Shown piece by piece: positions 1 to 9,159 of a stretch of 64,000 bases of DNA. The notes under the pieces were generated by a model. The model saw only the letters and a program-made list of their open reading frames with translations, searched no databases and had not been told where the DNA came from. Both the position numbers and the translations under genes were made by a program. Origin of the DNA: Seminavis robusta (Eukaryota; Bacillariophyta; Bacillariophyceae; Naviculales; Naviculaceae); contig CAICTM010000254.1 in assembly GCA_903772945.1 (NCBI GenBank), forward strand, positions 1-64,000. The letters are read 5' to 3'. Positions within the stretch are counted from its first letter, which is position 1. Each line of letters opens with the position of its first letter.

Positions 1-3000
1 CCATACATTTATGGCGGGAAAGGTGATTAATGGTGCTTGAGTTGATGTCCATGTCAAGGCTTGGATATTGGACGCATGTTGGGTAGTCCGCTAAAATGTA
101 CGGCGAATCTTTTCAACGGGAACGTGGAGCGAAGAATGGGCTGTACTTTCTGTAGTCTGGTGGTTTAGGAGTGGACTCGGTGCTGGGATAGTGATGTGGT
201 TGTTTAGACGGGACGGTATCAGTATCAAAGGCAGAATAGACGTATTCTGCAAGTATGCACAGGTTGGTTGAGGTTGCGAGACAATCTTGATAGGCTTCGA
301 GAAAGGTAGCATGGTTGATGCTCCAGTGGATCCCCCCCCTCTCGTCTAGGGAGTGATTGGTTCAACAGGTGGGTGCATGATGCGGTTCACGTGTTTTGTA
401 ATGCCTTGTGAATCGGAAAGCATAGTTGGGCAGTGCATCATCTTCGAGTTGGATACGATTGTACCAGTCAGTCGTGATTCATGTGTCTGAATGTCGAGAA
501 CCTTTGGGATCCATATAATCGCCAGATGTCAGAATGACATGGGTGAGTGTTGCAAGTTCATTGTCAGAAGGAGGGCACATTCGCATGTACGGGAGTCCAT
601 GGCAATATCCAGAGGAATGATGAAGCAATCGTTGTGTGGATGCATGTCTGCCACCACATAGAAGAGGATCGATCATCACTCGGTTCTTGTAGTGCTCGAT
701 CTGACCAGATGCATGGATGGTACGGTTTATACCATGGTAGGATATTGGCGGAGCACAACTATGATGGGACCTCGGTGTGAGGTGACTTTACGAACGCCAT
801 CAACGATCTTCAGAACGTTCATCTATGGTTGTCGATGCCAGTGACATCAACCTGTGCGTTGGTGTGTAAACATGACGCGAGCATCTACCAAGGATCCCGC
901 CGTTCGGCTCCCCTATCAACAAGGAACCGCGATCTTTCTTTGTCGAATCACAGGTGGAGTGCCTGAACTGCGTATCGATAAATAGTGAACGAGTGTTGTC
1001 ATCTGCATCGGAGGTACCGCGAAGGAGTGGCGTGACAGTGTACCCGAAAGTTATGGCAATAGCCGTTTGTGAAGAGGCCTGTGGACCACATTGGCTTAGT
1101 GTTGTTCCGGCCTGATGAAAATCCTGCTCGTCGTCGGGTCTTGAAGAGCAGCGAAGGAGTTGGATGCATCTCAGTGTGATACTGTTGTTATACATCGGAG
1201 GGGCGGTAGGAACTGTCGGAACGTCCTGGATTCAGATGAGCTGGATGAGAGCAGTGTCCTGTCTGTAACCGGGGTGGTGACATGAGGTTGCATTGATCCA
1301 AGGGTGCCTGTGGTCGTCTTGGACCGTTCCTTCTTTGTGTCCTTGCCCTTTCGGCCTCGAGATTTGGAAGAGGTGACAGTAACGAACCCAGAGGAATCTG
1401 AGTGCCGTCAGAGACCGGCGTGGTTGTAGGGATCGTGGCAGAGAGATGTCGTTACTGTTGCAGGTGCGAGCGCAGCAGGAGTCTGCTGAGCACTCGCGTT
1501 GTCGGACAGCTCTTGCGGATTCCATGGGTGCCTTTGATGTGGCGCATGGAGAGTCTTCCGGGAAGTCAGCCTCGTTTGGTGTCGCGAACCTGAGGTCAGT
1601 GTCGATATGACTACCAATATCAGAAGAAGGATCGAGTTGGAGTTGGAAATATCGAGGCTACGAATCGGATCATACAGCGGTATCTCCGCAATAGGTGCCT
1701 CCTTGTACGGGTGCTTTTCCGACTGTAAGATTGGCCAAGAGCTGTTGCTCAAGCTTGTGGCACTTGGCGTTGACGAAGCAAGAGTGTATCGCCAGGTTGC
1801 TGAATTGATGATATGTGGAGCATGAGTGGTCCAATCACAGAGGTGTGTAGGTTATTAGCTGTGCTTCCATGGCCGAGGAGATGCGTCGACGTGTCCAGAG
1901 TCGAAGGGTTCATTGCACAGAACTTGCGGGTCGAAGGGGTGGTACCTTTATGATCCTCTTGGATTTGCTTTTGGATATTCGTATCAATAGCCTCGTATTG
2001 GGAAGTACCGTAAGCAAACTGTGAGAAAGCCTGATCACCGGATGGAAGGATTGCTTCTCATCATCGAGTGCGGGCATTTGAGGAGTCCGCTTCGTTGGTA
2101 CGTCGAGGAGGTCACTGGTGCCGTCGTATTTTCACGAGAGGGTTGTGTTTGGCTGTCATCGATTCATCAGAGAAATATACGAAGGGTGCCAATCAGGGTC
2201 AATCTCTGGCTCGCTGAACAACATCTCGTGGGAGTAGGACTCGTAGGATGAGCGATCAACCTCGTGGACTCGTACCTCGCGTGTAGCCGTATTGGTCGAC
2301 TGTGATAAGACGGACGCGATATCACCGGCGAAGGACGTTGGCGTTGAATGCGTCTTGTTGCACGCGAGCTGCAATAGGTCAGTGTCCGTCTTGTTGGACT
2401 TGGTTGGTGCGAGGACACTTCTAGGTTGCCTGCTCGTGGCGTGGTGCTGCCCACGTCGAGGAGGTCGTGGGAGTTGACTGAGCGGATGGGCGTGATTGCC
2501 CAGAGTTGTGGTGACTACGTCGAACAGCTAGGTCAGCGTGTAGTCAAGAATGCTCTTCTTGCCCTGCTCGGAGATATTATCCCATGCTCTTGATCCGACT
2601 TGGACAACGACCGCCATGGTTGCGTTCATCATGACCTTGCGTGGACACGAGTGTCTGTCTGATGAGCTTCAATAGGACTCCACCGGTGTATCCATATCAT
2701 GACGAATGCCTCATAGGTGTCGTCACAGGTTTCCGCTGTACCATCGTCGAAGAGAATTTCGTGTTGGTAGGTGCGACGACGAGCGTTGCTTCGAGAGCGT
2801 GTGGACGTCGCATGATTTGCATTGTCATGCAGTTGTGCTTGCTCGAGAAGGCTGCTCGGTACTGCTCGAGAGTATACTGGGAGGTGTCGCCTGCAGCTTT
2901 CTTGGTCTGCAGTGCGAGACGTCGTACAGGGGCGAGATTTGGTGCCTGGAGATTGAGCGTTCCAAGAAACGTGCCCCCTGTTGGTCAGTGTACGGCTCGT

Positions 3001-3960
3001 CGCTGATCTCATTGTACTGCCGAAATTGTTCGAGAGGAAGTTGGAGATGAAACCAGCTTGGGACCCTCTCCATACACCTTCTGCGTATCGGCGGAGGTGA
3101 GATAACACGAATCTTATCCGAGCGCAGGGTTGCCACCATGGACTTGGAGTAATATTCGTCAATTGCCTTCCAGATCACACGAGTGTCTTGTTGGTTTCGT
3201 TGGCAAGGACGACAATCTTGCCTGTGCTTCTGGAAGATGTCTTCGAAGGTCTTGTACATCCATTCTCGTTGTTTCTCGTCTAGTTCGACGTTGGTGACCG
3301 TGAAGTCAGAATCAAAGAGGTGGGAGAGACCTTGAGATTTGAGCGTGTTGAGGAAGTTCTTCCTTCCATTTGATGAAGACTGATTCGTCGCGAAACTCTC
3401 TGAACTCTGAGCGGACGGGCTTTGTTGTTCTTGTCCCAAAGTGCGATTGCACGCCCCATCGGTCATCGTGGCATCGCTGCGTCTCATTTGTTGCCATGGA
3501 CGATTTCGCCGTGTGGCTGGAAGAGTCCAACTCTGAAAACGTCGAGTGCGTCGGCCGTCAGTGATACGACGCGGATGGGGGCCTTCCTCTTGGACGACCA
3601 ATGTGATACATCTGTATCGCCGCGAGCAGTAGCTTCTTCCTGGTGAGAGGTACTGTCTTGAGCGCCGTTGGTGTCGTCGAAGCTTGGAGATCCATAACTT
3701 CATCTTTGGTGAGAAGTAGGAGATCCATCCATCGTCGATTCCTTGTTCAGACAGTGCGATGCGCATTGTGAGATGCAGTGTACCCTGTGTGGAAGCGTCT
3801 TCGCCGCATAGGGTGCATAGGACATGCTTGAGCTTGGCTGCTTCATCGGCCATCTTGTGGAGGTGTGGCAGTGCGTAACTGCGACTGTTAATCTGCTAAC
3901 GTGGGAAATAACTACTTGAATAGAGGGACTTGTAGAGGTAGCTACACCCAACGAGATCAA
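1..3960 (-). mobile_element. Fossil Ty1/copia-type LTR retrotransposon (gag and early pol part), off left edge
   Basis: Reading leftwards on the minus strand, about 3853-2630 gives a gag-like stretch. It has a conserved block around 3200-3380 (KSQGLSHLFDSDF, then DTRVIWKAIDEYY) of the kind found in diatom Copia gag proteins. At about 480-680 a peptide of the form CPPSDNELATLTHVILTS resembles the conserved stretch between protease and integrase in this group, so gag and early pol lie in the expected order. Integrase, reverse transcriptase and the 3' LTR would lie left of base 1. No LTR was identified; the right boundary near 3960 is a guess. The element is broken, with several interruptions (roughly half a dozen or more) to its reading frames, so it is an old, inactive copy. 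Confidence 0.7.
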
Positions 3961-4457
3961 CTGAACTATTCAAGACGAGTGCAAGGTAAATGCAAAGTTC
4001 GCTTCTTAGTAATTCATAATCTGTGTTGTGAGCTTTGATTGATGCGATCAGTAAAGCTAGTTGGTAGCGTGTTGGATCAATGCATCGTGGTAGTTGATCT
4101 GGTTCATACGGAAGTCAACGTGTATCTGCGGGAAACGGTTCGTTGGCAGGATGCTTTACTCCTGTCGAATACTCCAATTTACCGTGTCCTTTGGTTTCGT
4201 TGAGAACGTGTTCTTGCCAGCGTTCTCTGTTCCATCGTGTTGACTCATAAAACATGACTCAATCTACTCAACGGATACTCTGAGTCGTGGGAGGAACTGT
4301 AACGCTTTCAGATTCTGTTCCATCGGCTCCTCCCAACAGGGACTGATGGTGTTGTGGTGGTGCTCGAGAACACGGCCGGACAGCAGTACACATACCGCAT
4401 CGATGGAACCGATGCTACCTTTGAAGGTCATGATGATTTTCACGATACGGGGTACAG
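3961..4457. other. Intergenic stretch, possibly leader of the fossil element
   Basis: No supported gene. It could hold the untranslated leader or an eroded LTR of the fossil Copia element, but I see no second copy of it in the window to prove that. Confidence 0.4.
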
Positions 4458-4577
4458 GCAGCTTCGATTTTATTGATTCAAACGCGCGCCACTCTTTTCA
4501 GTACACTTCTACACGAGCTCTGGTAGAACTGTAGCAGAAATGCCGGCACGCGTTTGAATCAATAAAATCGAAGCTGC
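4458..4577. repeat. 118-120 bp near-perfect palindrome (foldback element)
   Basis: The sequence is an inverted repeat centred on GAGCTC at 4515-4520. The outer arms (4458-4486 and 4549-4577) are perfectly complementary over 29 bp. The inner 31 bp per arm pair at about 20 positions. Both strands therefore encode nearly the same peptide (FDFIDSNA, then STRA). There is almost no loop, so it could form a long hairpin or cruciform. It ends 33 bp before the ATG of the cyclase gene at 4611. It could be a foldback or MITE-like insertion, or a duplication made during DNA repair; no target-site duplication was recognised. Confidence 0.85.
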
Positions 4578-4610
4578 TCGTACGATCATTTGGAAGCCGT
4601 GGGGTACATA

Positions 4611-6570
4611 ATGTCGAAATCCGACTCATCAGGGGACAACAACACGACTGGCACTGCCGCTGCAGCCTTTCGTGCCCGCATGGAAGATTCAGACAACAGC
4701 CACCTGGACACCAATTACCGTGTCCGAGTCTATCCTTCTCAGCTCTTTGAATCGACCTATCGAACGGATCGGGCATGGTTGTTTTCTCTTTCCTTGGCCA
4801 TGGTATTTGTCTTTACGTCCTCCGTTTTCCTTGTGTACGACTACTGTGTGGAACGACGCCAGAAGATTGTGGTCAGGTCAGCAGAAAAGTCCGGTGCCAT
4901 TGTTCATTCACTCTTCCCAGGTATGTGTATGCAGGCGTTCTCGTACAGCTGCTACTCTGATCGCCCTCACTAACTTTCTGATGGAATGAATCAACAGAAC
5001 AAGTCCGAGAACGTCTTTACGAAGAAAGCACTACCAACATGGAGCAAATTGGGGGCGGGTTGGAAGCACACCCCTGTGACCATATCTCCCCTGCTGCCAA
5101 TGCCGATTTGTATCCTGAATGCACAGTCTTCTTTTGTGACATTGCTGGTGAGTACAGGTTGCCTGCTTGCAAAGATCAGCTTTGGGTTGCCATATTTGCA
5201 TTGCTGATTGCTCTGGGAATATTAAGTTGCTTTGCCTTCTTCTTTTGTTCCTTGTGGCTACCATATCAGGGTTTACTAAGTGGTCTTCCAGTAGAACACC
5301 AGTAGAAGTCTTCCAGCTACTAGAGACATTGTATGCTGCCTTTGATGCAAATGCTAAACGCCGAAAGGTGTTCAAGATTGAAACAATCGGTTTGTGCTAG
5401 CGACCTTGGATTGCTGCTGAGCTTGCTTGAGCAGTTCCCCTTTTACTTGCAGGTGGCTCACCACTGAATGCTCTTGTTGTTCTTGTGCTACTAGTTGATT
5501 GGTAGGTGAAGCGCTCCACCCTTTTGTTTGGAATTAAACACTTAACTGCAACTAACTGAGGCTATCATTGCTCCTACTCCTTTAGCTATGTGGCTGTCAC
5601 AGGCCTACCAAAAGGACAGCCGGGACATGCTTTGATCATGGTATGTGCACACCAAACTCTAACTATTGCTGGGTGGTTGCTGACTTCCATATCTCACCAG
5701 CTCTTTATCCTCCCTTGTTTTGATGCAGGCTCGTTTTGCAATTGACTGCATGAAAAGTGCAATGGAGTTGGTGTATGAAGATGGAGAACTGTGTGAGAAA
5801 GTGGGCAAGGACACTTCTTGGAGAACTGTGTGAGAAATTGGGCAAGGACACTTCTGAACTTGCTAATTCGAGTTGGCATGCACAGTGGACTGGTATGTCC
5901 CATTCTTGGATTTGAACCCTAGACTGTGGTTCTGTTTGAAATATACCTGTGCTCACCCTACAATCCTTATCTTTAATGCTTTGCTTCAGGTGACTGCGGG
6001 TGTGTTGCGCGGAGGCAAGCAGCGCTTCCAGATATTTGGTGATGTAAGTAACTTGGTTTGCTTGTGGCCAAACAGCTAGGATTGCCAAGGTGGAAAGCAC
6101 GTTGCTCAGACCTTTTTCTTCCTTCTGATTCAATCACCACAGACGGTCAACACAGCCTCCCGCATGGAGAGCAATGGGGTTCCCAACAGCATCCATGTAT
6201 CAGAATCAACAGCCCAACTTTTAAAGCAGGCTGGGAAGGAACATTGGTTGACTCCCCGTGAAGACAAGATCACAGCAAAAGGCAAAGGAGAAATGCAAAC
6301 CTGTAAGTTTGACATAGCTTCAGTGCCTGGGACTTCCAGTACCTTTCTCAACTCAACATTGTCTTCTTTGATTGTCTGCCAGACTGGGTTGTGGCCTCTT
6401 GTGACCGTTCCGCTGCTCTTGCCTCTACTATAGGGTCCATGGACATGAGTGTGGATCGGCGTATTAAAAGTTTTGCTTCTCGCTCGTCACAGGAGCAGGA
6501 AACCTTGGCTAATGTGGATCCAAGCAACACAAGTGTTACAAAGGAAGCACGTTTCGATGACTGGATGTAA
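4611..6570 (+). pseudogene. Class III nucleotidyl (guanylate/adenylate) cyclase, truncated and frame-broken
   Basis: The gene has nine inferred exons: 4611-4920, 4998-5147, 5270-5389, 5495-5501, 5586-5640, 5729-5892, 5990-6043, 6143-6302 and 6383-6570. The product would have one membrane segment (near residues 60-80), then a cytoplasmic cyclase domain. Its parts are VFFCDIAGFT (first metal Asp), KVFKIETI (the Glu typical of guanylate cyclases), VDCYVAVTGLP (second metal Asp), GVLRGGKQRFQIFGD and TVNTASRMES (catalytic Asn and Arg). The second specificity position is Gln rather than Cys or Asp, so the substrate is uncertain. Full-length diatom receptors of this family have a large extracellular part and two membrane segments; here only the second half remains. 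Exon 6 holds a 37-bp tandem duplication (5782-5818 and 5819-5855) plus one further extra base near 5865, and reads into a stop. This is probably a pseudogene. Confidence 0.8.
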
Positions 6571-7270
6571 CTTAGGCGAGGGAAGGCTGCACACGATATG
6601 AGAAAGAGAGGGCTCTTGCAAGTTAGAACTAAGGTTTCATTTCTGAAATCTGCATACTACTTTATTAAAGGTACCTGGTAAACGTTTGATCCATCCTTTT
6701 GTTTTTTTCACGTGCCACAAGATAGATATCCCTTAGCCAGAAGGGTCACAACATTGTTATCATGTTTGCACCGAGGTTCGCTGTCATCTTGATTTTGCCA
6801 ATGCTGACGACCGCCGACTCAGCTCCTGTCGGGGCAAGATATCTCGTGTTCATAGATCCGCCCTGGCAGGGGGATTCGATTCAATCTAAAGGTGAATTAG
6901 CGGTCGTGGTGTTGACTTGATGTCTCATTTTAAAAGGCCAATCATTACGGAGCTTTGCGCCCTGGCTGGACACCCCGGCCCTCCCACAGCGATAATAAAC
7001 GAAACAACGCTCCTCTTCGTTCTTTGGCTCTCTGGCTAGCTAGTGGAGCTATGGCTATCCGGCTAATTGGATGAACTCGATCTCTGGGGAGAGAAAAGAG
7101 AGCACAAGGTCCCACTGGGTGGCCCGCTGGGTGCTCGAGTCGTGCGGGGATGGCAAAGATCTTTGTGGAACGTGAGTTTTGGTTTCCGCCTCTCTCGAGC
7201 TCACAATCTCAAAAGCTCACCAAACGAACAACGACTTTGAGGAAAGCGGTCTCGAGCTCACAAAAGGAAC
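6571..7270. other. Intergenic, no gene seen
   Basis: About 700 bp between the cyclase 3' end and the monooxygenase. No conserved frame, RNA gene or repeat recognised. The last 200 bp are rich in CTCGAGCTCA-type short repeats and probably hold the promoter of the downstream gene. Confidence 0.5.
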
Positions 7271-9013
7271 ATGCGACTTCGCTCACATAAAAAAATGAAC
7301 CTCTCTCTTGCTTACATCTCACTTTTTCTCTCTCCTTTCGCCTTGGCACGTCCCGACTATGCGGCTCGTATTCCTAATGGTCGCTCGGTACCTCATCCTG
7401 GGCCCCAGGGCGGCGTGTGGGCGGGCGTTGGCCATGACAACGCCGCCGGTGGGGGTGCTCGCAATCCTTTTGGTCTAGACTTTGCTTCCAACGGATTTGA
7501 ATGGACAATCCCTCTTTGTGAAGCCGATTCAGATGGGGATGGAAGATCCAATGGTGAAGAGCTTGGAGATCCCAGCTGTGAGTGGTCACCAGGTGAAGAA
7601 CCAGCTGGGCCTGCTCTATCCCATCCCGGCATTGTGGATAACCCTAAAGACACTGTGCCCAATCCTTGCGAATCCTATGAGGCTCCGCCCGATGTACAAG
7701 TTCTTGACATCAACTTCACGACTGCCAACGAAATGAACGCAAGTCGTACGCATTATCGTTGTGAACAGCTCGTGGTGGAGTCGCCAGATCCACTTGCCGC
7801 CCTTCAGCAAATCAAGACCGAAGCACTGGTAGACAATCCCAACGTCCTACACCACATGTGGATTTACCACTGTATGGGCCAAGACAGCTCTGATGGAAAC
7901 AAAGTGGGACAAGGGTCGTATGAATGCTCGGGGATGGAATCCAATTGTCAGATCGTCGCAGGGTGGGCAGTTGGGCCAACCGAATGGTGTGAACATCCCA
8001 ATGTGGGCAGCTACATTGAATTTTTTACGTCTTCCGTTTTCAAAGTGGAAGCTCACTATGACAATTCCCAAGGAATTGCTCAGTCGGATCAATCTGGAAT
8101 GCGTCTGTCCTTCACGGCAACACCAAGACCTCTGACTGGAGGCTTGTCTGTACTGGGCATGAGCTATTGGGACAGGCAGTTTTTGGTACCAAAGCAGCAG
8201 GAATCCTTTGCTCTAACCAATCTATGTCCCAGCACAGCCACACAGTTGCTTTCATCGCCAATGTGGGTGTATTCCTGGAATCCTCACATGCATTTGTATG
8301 GCAAAACATTGGTAACAGAACATTACCGCTGTGGTGTCAAGATTGGGGAGATTGGCCGCATTGAAGACTTTGAATTTGACAACCAGCAGTCTTATCATCT
8401 CGACCCCCCGGTCAAGATTCTACCGGGAGATGCCTTGGTAACCACATGCACCTATGATACCACTACTGTGGACCAGGATGTCCCCGGTGGAGAGTCGACA
8501 AGCGAAGAAATGTGTGACAACTATTTGACGTACTTCCCCTACATTGGCACCGACTGGCAACCCAATCTGTTTAGTGCGTGCAATACCTTTCCGGAGGGCG
8601 AGAACCCGCGGTTTGCGGGCTATGATGACAGTACCCCCTTTGGCACGGTGGATTTAGGCGGAGACGTCCTTGTGTGGGATTGGCAGGCTGATGCAACCAA
8701 CAATGTCGGGGAGTGTTGTGCCACGAGCACTTGCGATACGGCCTACTTGTCCAACGAGGGCGATCCCTGTGGAATGGATTCTGATTGTGTGTCTGGCAGC
8801 ACTTGTCAACTCAATATTTGTACCAAAGATGAGATAGGCGACAAAAACGAATCTGATACTAGAGGAGCAACTACAAACAAGATCCAGAACTCTGATACCA
8901 CTGACGGCTCGTCATTTGCTGAGGATGGCGTGCATGTGTCTTTGGCAGTTTCCTCAGCTTCGGTGACGTCGTGGTGCATCTTTCTCATCGTCCTTATTGG
9001 ATGTGCTGTCTGA
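7271..9013 (+). CDS. Copper type II ascorbate-dependent monooxygenase (PHM/DBH-like) with temptin-like N-domain
   Basis: The single exon encodes 580 aa. A signal peptide ends near residue 26 (an alternative ATG at residue 9 would give a tighter signal). Residues about 28-103 form a Cys-containing temptin-like domain (GVWAGVGHDNAAGG, DSDGDGRSNGEELGDP). The two-domain copper core follows. First-site ligands are His194 and His195 (HHMW) and His262 (EAHYDN). Second-site ligands are His339 and His341 (NPHMHLYG) and Met414 (SEEMCDNY). These match the ligand order of peptidylglycine and dopamine beta monooxygenases. The C-terminal Cys-rich tail ends in a hydrophobic stretch (about 566-580), suggesting a GPI or membrane anchor at the cell surface. 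The family hydroxylates an activated C-H bond using O2 and ascorbate; the substrate here is unknown. Confidence 0.9.
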   Translation: MRLRSHKKMNLSLAYISLFLSPFALARPDYAARIPNGRSVPHPGPQGGVWAGVGHDNAAGGGARNPFGLDFASNGFEWTIPLCEADSDGDGRSNGEELGDPSCEWSPGEEPAGPALSHPGIVDNPKDTVPNPCESYEAPPDVQVLDINFTTANEMNASRTHYRCEQLVVESPDPLAALQQIKTEALVDNPNVLHHMWIYHCMGQDSSDGNKVGQGSYECSGMESNCQIVAGWAVGPTEWCEHPNVGSYIEFFTSSVFKVEAHYDNSQGIAQSDQSGMRLSFTATPRPLTGGLSVLGMSYWDRQFLVPKQQESFALTNLCPSTATQLLSSPMWVYSWNPHMHLYGKTLVTEHYRCGVKIGEIGRIEDFEFDNQQSYHLDPPVKILPGDALVTTCTYDTTTVDQDVPGGESTSEEMCDNYLTYFPYIGTDWQPNLFSACNTFPEGENPRFAGYDDSTPFGTVDLGGDVLVWDWQADATNNVGECCATSTCDTAYLSNEGDPCGMDSDCVSGSTCQLNICTKDEIGDKNESDTRGATTNKIQNSDTTDGSSFAEDGVHVSLAVSSASVTSWCIFLIVLIGCAV

Positions 9014-9159
9014 TCTGATGGATGCCGGCTAGAATTACTAAAATATTTTAAAAAGAGGATAAGACAACAATGGAACAAAATCACCTGTCATACGTTTTAA
9101 AACAAGTACAGAACTACTAGTACTAGTATATTTCCAAGCCAATCCACAATCCTGTCTCT

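Noticed and set aside
2641-3050. Plus-strand frames of about 115-120 codons in the fossil element
   Set aside because: Antisense of the gag-like region; no protein family resemblance.
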